From Paratinospora sagittata (taxonomy: Eukaryota > Streptophyta > Magnoliopsida > Ranunculales > Menispermaceae), in the NCBI GenBank assembly GCA_035771175.1, contig CM069608.1, forward strand, positions 15,919,519 through 15,983,518: a stretch of DNA of 64,000 bases, given 5' to 3'. Shown here in pieces: positions 49,001-60,144 of this stretch (its first letter is position 1; the number at the start of each line of letters is the position of its first letter). Below the pieces are notes generated by a model. The model made no database searches. It was not told where the DNA came from and was given only the letters and a program-made list of their open reading frames with translations. Both the position numbers and the translations under genes were made by a program.

Positions 49001-52000
49001 TTCTTCTAGAATACCTTTGGCAATAAAAATAAATAATTTCCCATTTTGTTGAAGGACAAATATCAAAAAATCTCTTATTGCTTCACCTATCCTTCTAATT
49101 TAATAACACTTAACTATGTACATCATGGATTAAGGGAAAATAGCAATCCTTTTATAAATATTAAGAACTTCATACATACTTTGTTTTTACGAAGACTCAA
49201 AATTAGTTGAATACTATTTTCAATTTTTATTGAATTATTCAAGGCTCACGAATAGGGTAATATTTTGTCCCCCTATCAAATGTAAAACTTTTATTGCTTT
49301 CTAGACATTATTAGAAAATTATGACATTTTAAATAACCTCGGTTATCAACAAAAAAAACTATCCGTGATAATAAATTTAAAGTAGCAATTTCAAACACTA
49401 ATATACTAACATTCAATACAATGAATGTAGCAAAATTAACATTAGGAGAAAAATAAACGTACTATGCCTAAACGAAACCAAAAGGGAAAGTAAAAAAATT
49501 GAGAGAAATAGGAAACACAATGTACAACTAAATTATTCTTGGAAAAAAATATATGAATGGAGTAGGAATAAGTATTGATAACTTTAAAAAATATGTTGCA
49601 ATGTTATTAGGAAAAAAGCTATCATTATACTAATAAAACTTAGAGTAGAAGATGATATATTTAAAATATTTGGTGCCTATGCGCCTCCAGTAGGATTAAA
49701 CTAACATATTAAAGCACAATTTGGGAATATGTGGTTTAAGCAATTTTTTTTGAGAAGACATAGAAACTTGTATTAAACTTTAAAAACATTATAAGAGGAA
49801 GAGAAGAATAAGAAGTCGTTCACCAAAAGATAAAGGCAACATAAGTGTTACAACTTGTTCGCCCACCCCCTTAACCGATTTGATAAGGTAAAACCTTGCC
49901 CCATTTTGCCTATGATGAGGAAATGGGAACTCTCGTGCCTTCCACAAACTTGCAGGGAGGGTGTTGGCTTTTTTTTTTTACTCAGTCCTTTTAGTGGCTT
50001 GTTGTGTCCTAAAACCTTTTACAATTGTGCTGGATTTCAATTTTAGTGGTCTTTTTCCTCGATAGATGTGGATCAAAATTGATTTACATGCAATTTGATG
50101 GTATACCTTGTGTTTCTGTTGTTTGTATGGAACTTGGTTAGTTGGTTTCCATATCTAACTAATGATGATTTGCAGTGCAATGAAGATGAAGTTGTTGCTG
50201 TCATTGGCCATGAATTAGGGCATTGGAAACTTAATCATACTATGAATTCCTTCATTACAATCCAGGTATAGAGCAGTCATTGACTTGTATATTTAACTGA
50301 TTTCTCTATGTTGATCCAGTGCTTTTGCTGAAAAATCATACTTGCAGTTTGCTGATTAATCTTCATGACACTTTTGATTTTTTGATTTTTAACATACCTT
50401 TAGGTGCCAGAAAAGTTTATACAGTAACATCTACTGGAGGTTATTGTTCTACTTAAAAACCATGTGGAAACATGTATTTAGTACACACATTTGTTCAAAT
50501 ATCTTCATTTGCAAACTACAATGGGTTGGCTTAGTAACATAGTGGAAGCGTATTTGAATCAATGGATTCAAGAGAAAGATAGAAGATAAAGAACTACGAA
50601 ACAGATTTTGCTTTCAGAGAGAGTAATAATTGATGATTGAATGATAATTTTCGTAATTGGAGCTTTTAATTTAGATAACTCCATTGAAACAACTTAGAAA
50701 TTTCTTAACGCACTTAAAAATAAGTTTCCTAAGCTATCTATAACACTATAGCAACTAACTAAATTTCATTACAACTCTATTTAGATATTTCTAAACAATT
50801 TCTAATATACTTCAAATAATAAAAATTAGAAACTAATTATAAAACATCTAAAATAGAAGGTCAGTGTTTGGTATCCAATTTAAATTCAGTTTTCTGTATT
50901 TAAAAACAAAAAGTCAAAAAAGTTACAAAAAACTTGTTTGTTTTAGTAAGATTTAAAAACTGTTTTTAGGAAAAAGTTAAGAAAAATGTGTGTTTTTAGA
51001 AAACATATAAAGTTGTTTTTTAAGTTTTTCTTTTGCAATAATGGGACCCACATAAACTTTTTCATTTGATTTGTATGAAATCTCCAACAAACCAAACAAG
51101 TTTTCCATATTTTCAAATTTGAAAACAATTTGTAAATATGATGCCAAACATATTTCTAAAAACTATAAATCAACTAAATATGATTTCATAATTCAATTTT
51201 TAGAAAACTATTTTTAAATCACATGCCAAACGCAGCTGAAATTTCTCTAAAAAAAACTTGACTAAAAAATAAAATTTTGGAACCTTCCTTTATTATTCCA
51301 TGTCCTACATCAATCTCCCTTTCTTGAGAAGAACTTATCCTCGAGTTCACTTGAGAAAGGGAAATGCCTTCATCTTCACATGTAAAGTAAGGGAGTAACC
51401 TTGGCGAAGTGTATCACATTGCAAGTGAACCCACCATGATTAAGATACATTGATAAGCTTGAATACAAGAAACTTCTCTTGGTTTTCTTCATGTATGCTT
51501 TTCTTGTCGAAAAATCTCTCTACTAAAATAACCAATTAAATACTTCTTCAACATGTCAATCTCCATTCAATTGTAAAAGATCCACATTGAGACTATATCC
51601 AATGTGTTGGCCACAAGGGGAGGTATTTTTGAAGGGTTGAACAAGTTGTTGAGCCATAATGATCGGCATGCCGATTTGGATCCGAGTCAGTTCGACGTCA
51701 TCCACGTGTCACCAGGAAAAGGGGGAAATACAACATCCTGGTCGGCACAACGAGTTGATTGGGAGAACGACCAAAGGACCGCAATGTACGTAGAGGACGA
51801 AGGCCAGAGACAACTACAGGCTGGTACCTACCGACCTGTTTGGACTGCACAACACCTATTAGGAGAGTGACCCTCGGCAGAGAATACAATGCCCACGAGC
51901 TTGGTATGCCGAGCTCATTGAGGCCATAAAAGGTAAATTGCAAGACGTGCCAGATCCTGTGGAATCTACTGTGAGACACAAGAGGCACTGAGCATATATC

Positions 52001-55000
52001 ACGACAAGGCATACGCCTGCTAGCAATAATGAACGTATATCATGGCAAGGCACGCGCCTACCATAAATACTTCGCATATGTCACGACAGAACATATGCCT
52101 ACCACTTCTGGCCAAAGATACCTACCTCTATAAATACTCTACACCTCTCATTAGCAAGGTAAGCAATTCACTACACCAGTAATAGTGATTCTACCACCCG
52201 ACTTAGCTCGGATCTAACTTAGACATCGGAGGGTCTTTAGCCGGCACCACACCGGTGCTCCTTACGATAACCTATTCTTCCCTTTCTTTCTCTATCAGGT
52301 CTGAGGTACTAACCAGGCGAGTCACCACCTAGGTGGGTTCCAACTCAGCACGTTCCCGCCACCTAATCATTATTTGGTGTTGTTCAAATCTTGCACCAAC
52401 ACAAATATTAATTTCATAAAAAAAACCAAAACATATAGCTGAATATTGCTACTTAGAGGAAGTCAGGAATGAGAAATACTTTTGGGAGGGTGTGTCATAA
52501 TGAGGGAGGGAATGGGTGGTTGGAGCATGTGTTGAATGGGGTGGTGAAGGGATTGTAGGTATACAAAGTGGCTGTCCACAATGGATATGGAGCGGGGCTT
52601 GAATTTGGCTCAAATAAGGTTGTAGGTTATGACAAAGATATGGAATGATATGCTTATAGGAGTCTAAAGATGAATTAAGAGGTTGTTTTGAAAGGGGGGG
52701 GGGGGGGGTGGTTGGAAGTATGGAACATGGTTGAAACGTGCTTGATCACCTTTGAATGGTTTAACTAAGTCTTCTCCTTCCTTCTTCTTCCCAAAGTGTT
52801 TGTCTAACATCTCTTGCAACTTCATAAGCAAATGATCTTCAAGTTCCTTGAACCTTTGATCTAGTTACTCTTTGAGGTTACGATAAAACTATGATAGCAT
52901 TTTCATGGGGCTTTTAAAATCAAGGATTCAAGAAGGATTCGGTTGATGAGGTGTGAAGCAGTTAGGACAACTTTCCCCTAATATGACTACATTGTTTTGA
53001 AATAGGAATGCTCGAGTTGTATCAAGTAGGTGGCTTTTTTTCCTTTAGTGACTCTCATTTTGTTGTGGAGTGTGGATCAGTGTTTTCAAGGTGCGAAGGC
53101 GATGTCTAGGCGAGGCGTAGCCTAGACAAAACCTAGACGTGGCCTAGGTGATAAAAAATATTTATTTATAGGTCCCTAGATAATACAGGCCCTGGACAGT
53201 TCATATTCAAAATTATATATATCTAACTATATTTTATAATGAATGTTAAATTTTCATAAAATGATAAAAAACACTTAATATTAATTAAAATCATGCTTAC
53301 AAATTGTTGGACAACAAATATCTATCATCGGAGGGTTTAAGGAGAGAGAATGGGCTTAAGGAGAGAGATGTTTGAGGGTTTACTGTAGAAAGGGGGAGTT
53401 TTTATTTTTAAACCTTTTCTTTTAAAATTAGAAAGACTCCCTTAAACTTTTTAAATATTTGCACAAACCCCCACCGCCTGCCTAGCACTACGCCTAAGCG
53501 TTTTCTCACTGAAATGCTTAGGCGACCGCCTAGGCGTTTTCTCCCTAAAATTCCTAGGCGGTCGCCTATGTTACCCAGACTCTTTACTTTAGCCCGACGT
53601 ACCCGTGTCCGACATTTCAAAATATGACATGGGTATGAGATATGTGTCCGACACTTTAGATTTTAGAATACTACTATGTAGATTCTCCAATAGAAAGAAG
53701 AGAAAGCATGAAAAAAGATAATGACTAATAGGTGAAATTCACTTAAGTGGGAGAACAAAACGAACAATAAATGAGTGAAAAGAAGAAAAAAAAGGAAAGA
53801 ACAACATATGATGTAGCCGAGTCCCCATATCCCAAAATTTGAAAATGAACAAGTCAGACCTCTAGATATGTACCCGTATCCAACACCCATACCTGAGTCT
53901 AGGTAACATAGGTGATCGCCTAGGCGACACCTTGAAAACATTGGTGTGGATAGATGTTGATTCATGAATTATCCCTCCTTTTGAAAGTATGGAGTTAACG
54001 CTTGCTTAAAATAGTCCCTCGCATTGTTAGGCCGAAATTTCTTGATTTTGGCTTCAAATTGATTTTGCACCACATGTTATGAAAATTTGGGAGAATGAAG
54101 CTCACATTAGATTTCAGTTTGAGTAAAAATATCCTAGAGACTCTAGTACAATCGTTAATGAAACACACAAACCAACGTGCTCCAAAAGTATTATGAATAG
54201 GAAAGGGACCCCAAATATCACTATGAATAAGTTCAAAAGGATTTAAACTTCACAATGAAAATTTTCAACATATAGTGTTTTAAACAAAGAAGGAAATATG
54301 ACTTTAAGGATTCTAAAGGAGGAATGTCCAAGTCTATGGTTATGAAGCCAAATTTTATCTTTATTGTAGAGATAGTGCTTAGAGAGAAATGATGAGTTCC
54401 TCTTGACAAGATTCATGGATGTCTGAAGGTAGTATAACCCGTTCTGTTCCTTAGCAAGTCCAATTGTCTTTTCCAAAGTGTAAGTGTAGGACTAATGTGA
54501 ACATCTACTATGCTTGCAACAGTGGTTAAAGACCATTAGCTTTGGCTATTTTTTGACTACTTGGACAGGGGTTATAGATATGGAATATATGGGAGGAATT
54601 AGTCACGTGATTAGTGGCACTTGAATTTATAACCTAAGAGTTGGCAAAGGTTTTGTCCGAGACTTCTAATCCAATAGAAATAGGAAACTTATCTCAATGT
54701 GCCAATGAGCAGGTACCTAAAGTTTCTCAAGAGTGCCAAGTAGAGTTCCCAGTCGTTCAATCTCATCCTGATTGAATCCTCTTGGCTCCAGAGAGTTTTT
54801 TGCAATTGGTTGTAATGTGGATAAGTGTGCCTGTCCATTGCTTTTCTGCTATTCTCTTTTGTAACTCTGTTCTTTACTAGACTTTGAGGGCTTGCCATGG
54901 AGTTTTCAACACTTCTCCCTGGACTGTCTGGCCTTTTGACAATAAGTACACCATAGGTTGTCTCTGTTATCATGGTTTGGGACCTCTATCGATTCAGCCC

Positions 55001-57968
55001 TAGTGCCGATTTTATGATCATTACCTTTTTAGCTACCATAGCTAAGCCTTCGATTTTCTGAGGATCAAGCATAACACTTCTCGTACTTTCTTCAGCTCGG
55101 ATAATAAAAATAGTCTCGTTTAGGGTGACAACTCCTTGTTAAGTATTTGAACACTAACCTGGTCAAATTCAGTATTGAGTCAAACCAAGAAATCATAGAC
55201 TCGGTCTTTCTAGATGTAATTCTTTAGATATTACTGCATTGTCAGGGCATTTAGTCTCAATGCATCGATAATGATCAAGTTCTTGCCACATATTCTTCAA
55301 CATATTGGCATGCTTCGTAATTGTTTTATTTCCTTGTTTTGCTGCTTCCTTTTTTACCTTTATTTCATAAACTTGGGTTGCATCGAGTGCCTTAGAATAT
55401 GTTTGGTGGATGACATCCCAGATATCTATAGTAGTGGTTAGGAACTTGCACGTATCACTGATCTCTGGAGCCATTGAATTCCACAACCATGCCATAATCA
55501 TCAAATCTTCATTGTCAATTCCTTGAACCAAGTATCTCCTTTCTTTGATCCAATTCTCAGTAAATGACTTAATTTTCCTTTACCTTTAAAAAAAGTACGA
55601 ACAAGTTGAGACCTCGTCAAGCAATTCTTCCCATTGAGTCTGTAGGCTGGTTGGATATTTTTTAGTTCCCCAGTCCCGTGATTGGACACTATTTCCTTGG
55701 ATTGCACAATTTATGACACCACAAACATTTTTTTTTCAAGATTAGATTCTTCCCCTTTTTTATCCTTTTATTTGTGATCTCTCTCTCTCTGTTTTTTTTT
55801 TTTTTTTTTTTATAATCTTTAGAGAGAGAGACGTTTCACTCTTCTAGTCGCTTCACATGCAATTCATTTTTTGAACATCTAGTTGATAACCCTTCATTCC
55901 CTACATTTCCTTAGAGAGGGAGGGAGGGAGGGAGGGAAGGAGGGAGAGAGCGAGAGAGAGAGAGAGAGGGAGAGAGGGATAGAGAAATAGAGAGAGAGAA
56001 AGAGAGAGAGAGGGATGGATAGATAGATAGATATGGCATGCTCAAGCTCCCTCAAAGGTAAAGGTATTTGGTTGGTTGGTTGCACATAGGAAAGTTTGTA
56101 CTTTGGACATAATCCAGGAATGGTTACCTTTTTTATCTGTCTATCACCCCACTGCTGTTCTTTGTGTTTACAGGACAATGAGTATGCAAATCATTTGTTT
56201 ATTTCATGTCCCTTTGCTCTTAATGTATGGATGAAGTGGACTAGGTTCTCGGTAGGAAAGTTCTTGGTCCTATCGTCCTGTGAGGAATCTTTGTCTATGT
56301 CCCATCTCCAAGGAGCAACTCTGAAAGACAAAGGGATTATGATTTTGGTTGGTTGGACTTGCAACCCTATGGTCTATTTGGATAGAGCGTAATAGGAGAA
56401 TTTTTGAAGGAGTGCAAAAGGAGTGGAACTGTATTTGGGACGATGCTCTTAGGCTGGCTTCTAGCAGGGTTGCTTGCTCAAAGTTTGCATCAGGTTTTTC
56501 TGTGAAGGATTGGTATAGAAACTCGGTCAATTGTATGTAGGGCTGGGTGTCTATTAGATTGATCTTTTGGCTAGTTGAGTACTCTGGTACTCTTTCTGTA
56601 CTATTTTCCATTATTATTATATTTAATCATCTTTGTTTTCTCTCCCAAAAAAAGAAAAGAAAAAGAAAAACAGAGGCGAGGTGGAAAAAAATGAGAGGCT
56701 GGCCACGATTTAGTGATCTAGCAGTGATGATGGTTCCAAGAGAGTAATAGCAGTGATAGTGATCAAAGGCAACATGGTGACGATATTGGGTTGATGGCAA
56801 TGGAGGCCAAATAAAACGATTTCGAAGATAAAGGCCAAGTAAAACAATTGTGGCGATGAAGGCCGAAAAAATTCCTAGTTGTACAAGCCTAAAGCTCTGA
56901 TACCATGTGGAGAATTGAAAGAATTGGGAAATAATGTTTTCCTTGATTAATTTTGTACAAAGACCCTTATATATATATACACACACACACACAATTACTC
57001 TAGAAAACCAAAAGGAGATTTCCTTATTACAATGAATCCCCCTAATTAGGGAACTTTCTAACCATATACACATTCTTGCTAATATGTGACATTCCTTAAT
57101 TACATGGATTTTGTTTCCCATAAATAATGATTGAATTGATTGCATGATAATTTTCATAGTTGGAGCTCTTTATATACATAACTCCATTGAAACAACTTAT
57201 AAACTTCCTAAAACACTTAAAAGTAAGTTTCCTAAGCTATCTATAACACTATAGCAACTTTCTAATTTTATTACAACTATTTAGATACTACTAAGCACTT
57301 TCTACTACACTTCATATAATAAAAATGAGAAACTAATTAGAAAACATCTTAAATAGAAACTTCTTTAAAAAGGAAACTTGACGTAAAATTAAATATTTGG
57401 AACCTTCCTAAATATTATTCCATGTCCTACATCACACTTAGTGGAAAATTTGAGACAAGAAGACTTCTTTAAAACAGGTTAGTTGTTCAACTTCCACAAG
57501 AAACCCATAAAAAGCCTTTTGCTCATGGGGCTGCTCCTAGAATGCTATGTAGCCTAATAACTCATTGGCGTGTTAAGCATTGAGATCAAAGATATAACTT
57601 CATATGCTTAGTGATTGAAGGCTAGCTTGAATATCAGCAACTCAACGTGTTTCTATCATATGTTTGATGCATTGGTGTATTTAAAATGCCGAAATGGCAA
57701 TTCTGCATGTGTATGGAACCTTTCATCATGGAGCACAATCTAGATGTTTTCTTAATTACCATTTTTCCCACATGGAGCTAGAGCTGCCAAGTGTCTTGCT
57801 TATCACTTGAAATGATTGACCTTATGGAATTTATCTGGTTGCTTTTGAATGTAGATTATCACACTTCTGCAATTTGGAGGATATACTTTAGTGCGGAACT
57901 CGACGGACTTGTTTCAGAGTTTTGGGTTCGATTCACAACCAGTAATCATTGGATTCATCATTTTTCAG
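43066..57968 (+). CDS. FACE1: CAAX prenyl protease 1 (FACE1/STE24-type), first 11 exons
   Basis: Eleven exons with GT-AG borders keep one open frame of 339 codons: 43066-43096, 43458-43605, 43691-43775, 44111-44206, 44368-44433, 45626-45724, 45966-46079, 46283-46393, 47522-47584, 50176-50265, 57855-57968. The protein starts MALPYLEAVVGF and has several membrane segments. It carries the zinc-binding HELGH at 283-287 (exon 10, 50209-50223). This family of ER-membrane zinc proteases removes the last three residues of prenylated CAAX proteins. Plant relatives have about 424 residues, so about 85 are missing here, including the downstream Glu zinc ligand and the C-terminal tail; no further exon is visible before 64000. 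Intron 10 is 7589 bp and full of transposons; intron 9 (2591 bp) holds a LINE piece. The open frame and intact motif suggest a working gene, unless its 3' end is lost. Confidence 0.92.
44599..44807. mobile_element. MITE-like element in FACE1 intron 5
   Basis: The left end GGCCTGCTTGATTTAGGATTCA pairs with the right end (reverse complement GGGCCGCATTGGTTTAGGATTC...), giving inverted ends of about 22 bp with a few mismatches over 209 bp. The GGCC...TTTRGG terminus resembles hAT-type MITEs. No target duplication could be fixed. Confidence 0.55.
44990..45475 (-). pseudogene. LINE zinc-binding C-terminal fragment in FACE1 intron 5
   Basis: The minus strand reads SPHCCILCKQEDKQPTDHLFF, the pattern C-x2-C...H of the zf-RVT region at the end of plant LINE reverse transcriptases. 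A GMTIYPSPLLGPTIAG stretch follows. Frames shift several times. It lies antisense to the host gene. Confidence 0.45.
49430..49750 (+). pseudogene. RTE-type LINE endonuclease fragment in FACE1 intron 9
   Basis: The plus strand reads RRKINVLCLNETKRESKK, then IFKIFGAYAPPVGL. This corresponds to the N..CVQETKW and SAYAPQVGL motifs of RTE-type apurinic endonucleases. A stop and frame drift show decay. The 48140-48240 stretch (CCCAACTACGTAGGGTTGGC) is another dispersed plant repeat in the same intron. Confidence 0.6.
50543..51312 (-). repeat. Gypsy LTR remnant (left copy) in FACE1 intron 10
   Basis: The blocks 50600-50861 and 51237-51312 together match 57112-57434, ending in the same CCATGTCCTACATCA. 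On the minus strand the LTR starts TGATGTAGGACATGG, and the adjacent AGAAAGGGAGAT on its upstream side is a polypurine tract. This is therefore the 3' LTR of a minus-strand element. A MITE (50862-51236) is inserted in it. The outer end at 50543 is approximate. Confidence 0.6.
50862..51236. mobile_element. MITE-like insertion inside the left LTR
   Basis: The ends CAGTGTTTGGTATCCAATTTAA and, in reverse complement, GCTGCGTTTGGCATGTGATT form long imperfect inverted repeats. The sister LTR near 57350 reads straight through (AAATAGAA then ACTTCTTT), so it is an empty-site control for this 375-bp insertion. The interior is A/T-rich and non-coding. Confidence 0.65.
51603..52403 (+). mobile_element. 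Solo LTR-like element (0.8 kb) in FACE1 intron 10
   Basis: It has inverted ends TGTGTTGG and CCAACACA, a TATAAATA box at 52129-52136, and the CCGGCACCACACCGGTGC block at 52236-52253. The same block occurs inverted near 32684. I found no convincing target duplication. It is GC-richer than its surroundings, and the ORFs in it are not supported. Confidence 0.6.
52129..52136 (+). promoter_or_regulatory. LTR TATA box
   Basis: TATAAATA lies about two thirds into the 0.8-kb LTR, in the U3/R position. Inferred promoter of the element, sense to FACE1. Confidence 0.4.
53078..53943. mobile_element. hAT-type element with CGCCTAGGCG repeats (866 bp)
   Basis: Inverted ends CAGTGTTTTCAAGGTG and CAATGTTTTCAAGGTG (reverse complement of the right end) are flanked by a perfect 8-bp duplication GTGTGGAT (53070-53077, 53944-53951). 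Inside are several CGCCTAGGCG palindromes (near 53100, 53500-53570, 53915). A further inverted pair, TTACCCAGACTC / GAGTCTAGGTAA (53574-53900), suggests a nested second element. No transposase is present. Confidence 0.82.
53985..55707 (-). pseudogene. Minus-strand Copia gag-pol relic in FACE1 intron 10
   Basis: From 55707 down the minus strand reads YRLNGKNCLTRSQLVRTFFKGKG and LMIMAWLWNSMAPEISDT (gag). A degraded stretch follows, then WLHNHRLGHSSFRILK (pre-integrase, 54243-54476) and the integrase start PFELIHSDIWGPFP with FINDCTRV (54150-54240). The RT and RNase H are missing. The primer site and LTR of the same strand at 56894-57104 are probably its 5' end. Confidence 0.75.
55780..56035. 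repeat. Low-complexity T run and GA/GGGA tract
   Basis: A T run (about 55790-55812) is followed by GAGAGA, and by GGGA and GA tracts at 55914-56035. It is non-coding; the overlapping Ser/Pro/Leu-rich ORF is only this repeat translated. Confidence 0.9.
56100..56671 (+). pseudogene. LINE 3' fragment with A-rich tail in FACE1 intron 10
   Basis: The plus strand reads DNEYANHLFISCPFALNVWMKW, the second half of the zf-RVT finger. After a frameshift, VGLATLWSIWIERNRRIFEG follows, the usual LINE C-terminus. The A-rich tail is at 56645-56671. It lies between the Copia primer site and gag, so it inserted into the Copia leader. Confidence 0.75.
56894..56905 (-). other. tRNA-Met primer-binding site of the intron-10 Copia relic
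   Basis: GCTCTGATACCA, the complement of the initiator-Met primer site, directly touches the LTR start TGTGGAGAATTG at 56906. Confidence 0.8.
56906..57104 (-). repeat. Copia LTR (199 bp)
   Basis: It runs from TGTGGAGAATTG to CCTTAATTACA, has TG...CA ends and contains a (TA)n(CA)n tract at 56963-56993. No second copy was found to the left, consistent with loss of the 3' half. Confidence 0.6.
57112..57434 (-). repeat. Gypsy LTR remnant (right copy) in FACE1 intron 10
   Basis: A direct copy of 50600-50861 plus 51237-51312, ending CCATGTCCTACATCA. It lacks the MITE present in the left copy. It marks the right edge of the nested block, 420 bp before exon 11. Confidence 0.6.
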
Positions 57969-58889
57969 GTATAGAATTATCTGTATCCTGTGTTCGTAAT
58001 GAAAGTAGTAGAATATGTATTATTCATAACTTGCTACACATTGCACGTGAGTTCCATGTTATTATTTCCTGTATGAAGCACTCTCCCTAAATGTTTTTCA
58101 TGTCATGATGCCAATCCCGTAAAACATTTGTGGGTGCAGTTCCATCTATTGATATCATATATTACAATGTTTTGTGTAAATATTGTAGCAACTTTTGATC
58201 TCATGGCTTGCCTTGTTATATATGTTCCAATGTGCGGCAAGGATCCTTAGTGTCCATGCCTTGAGATGCACCATGCATGGGAGCTGACATTTGTTTTTAG
58301 TTTGGAAAGGATGAAGTTTTCATCTGAGAGTCGTGGCAATACTTTTTAATTAATTTAGTTTGCAGCATGTGCTCCACTTTAAATGAGGCGACACTTCAAA
58401 ATGCAACCATTGTTTAGCTTTTTATGATCTTATAATAATTTGAGGGGCAGTTGGTACACAGTAATCTAGGGATAAGAAGGTGAATTGTATTATTGGAAAT
58501 GGGGTAATTTGAAGCTGGGAGGATCATGTTGTTTGTTTGTTTGTGTGCAAGAATCTTAGACAACTTCTTGAGAATATTATATTACCATGTTTGGTTGCGT
58601 ATGAGAATCTTAGACAATTTTCTTTTTAAATAAGAAAATATTAAGTTATATTAATTTACTAAATTTAATAACATTCAAAGTAAGTGATTGTAGAAAATAG
58701 TTGACCAAAATTCCAATTTCTTGCATTTGAAACATGGCTCACAAAAGGTTCTCAAATATGTAATCGAAATATTTAACCCACCCAATCAAGTAAGTGAGAT
58801 TCAATGCTAATATCTTGAACATGTCACAAAAAATTTAGAATGTATCAAATCATAGTAAAAGTCCTCTAATATATGTCATTAAAAACTCC
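57969..58889 (+). other. FACE1 intron 11, beginning
   Basis: It follows the GTATAG donor after exon 11. No exon matching the remaining C-terminus was found. A GTTTGTTTGTTTG tract lies at 58531-58543, and a GGGGCAGTTGGTACA stretch near 58443 may be the end of an old small transposon. Confidence 0.4.
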
Positions 58890-60144
58890 CATCTAACTCA
58901 GTATGGCATCTGCAGACGAAACTGAAGCTTGAATTTATCATCCAAAGTGAAGAAATAGTTAGCACTAGCTTGAAAGTGTGAAACCTCTACCTTATATTTT
59001 AGAACTAGAGAGCCTGTAATCATGTTGTTTGCTTCCACTTTATCAGTTAACCTGCCAAGGGTGTCAACCACCAACATGAACAAGAATGGGGAGAAGAAGG
59101 GGTCTCCTTGAGGCTATCCCTACTTACTAAATTTCTCTATTTAAAATCCCCAAGAAGGTGGCTGACATGATCGAGAAGAAAATATGGAACTTTCTAGTGG
59201 AAAGGGGAAGAACAAGGAGTTGGTTGCCATTTGATCGTTTGGGATACAATTCAGAGGAGGGTGGAACAATGAAGTTTGGCTATTGGCAACATTACCCTTA
59301 CAAACAAAGCTCTTCGTGGGTAATGGTTGTGGAGGTTCTCCAAGGATCGGAATTTTTTGTGTGCTAAGGTTATTAGGAGTAGGCACGTGCTTTGAGCCAA
59401 TAATTAGGACACTGGTTTGGCACCTAGATTTACCTTCAAATTTCCATGTAAATTCATTTAGTCCATTTGTCACATGATTTCAAGCACTTTTCCACCAAAT
59501 CCTTCTTGCATACCTCATCGACTGAACTACTACTATTCCTAGCTTCCACCATCACACTTTCACTGGGAAAGCTCATGTGCCATTGAAAGTTCAGATCTTG
59601 CAATGGCTTATTGTTCACAAGATCAACAATATGGTATGATTCAAAGAAGGTTCCATCTCTCGTTGAATTGGAGTTGTCTTTGCAAAAGGAGAAACAAATG
59701 AATGACCACTTTTTCATCAATTACACTTTCTCTAAACGGATTTGAGTGAACTAGAATGATATTCTTTTTATGACCTTCAACAGGGGTAGCACGAGAGCAT
59801 ACCTTTTCTCATACCCAAGTTGATAGTGACGACCCTCCCCTTGGCAATCCCGAACCCCTGCGGCTATATATAGATCGAAGGACAGAATCTCGAAGAGAGT
59901 CGGTGGGGATAGCTGTTTGGAGTATTTGGAAAACAAAGGAACGACTTTTAATTAGCCTCTTCTTGGCTATCTGTTTCTAATTCGTTTAAGGGATTTAGTA
60001 TTAGTGATTGGCGTATAGGTTGGAGTAATCTTCTTTAGTGTTTGTGTGGGGCTCTCTAGGAGCACGTATTGTCCTCCCCTTGTATCTTCCCCTTGTACTT
60101 AGTTTTTAATAATATATTACTTTCTACTTTCTTGTAAAAAAAAA
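58890..60144. mobile_element. 5'-inverted, truncated LINE copy
   Basis: At 58890-59135 the minus strand reads PQGDPFFSPFLFMLVVDTLGRL, then a VSHFQASANYFF block (degenerate FADD motif). From 59145 the plus strand continues with later RT sequence (KVADMIEKKIWNFL, then RGKW-like), a zf-RVT piece (MIQRRF..LSLNWSCLCK, 59610-59700) and AVWSIWK near 59910. It ends in a 9-A tail at 60136-60144. The early part is thus inverted relative to the late part. All frames are broken. Confidence 0.72.

Larger units (their letters stand above)
51313..52990 (-). pseudogene. Minus-strand Gypsy relic: polyprotein tail and gag-like start
   Basis: At 51313-51360 the minus strand reads ELEDKFFSRKGD and a stop next to the polypurine tract and LTR, a typical Gypsy polyprotein end. 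At 52750-52900 it reads KELEDHLLMKLQEMLDKHFGKKK, a charged helix like the start of such gags. A different LTR (51603-52403) sits between them and the pol region is gone. A 12-G run lies at 52697-52708. Confidence 0.45.

Noticed and set aside
51604..52077. ORFs of 72-104 codons within the 0.8-kb LTR
   Set aside because: Lie in LTR sequence with a TATA box and no recognised domain; both strands open by chance in GC-richer DNA.
55894..56178. Ser/Leu/Pro-rich minus-strand ORF
   Set aside because: It is the translation of the GA/GGGA simple repeat.
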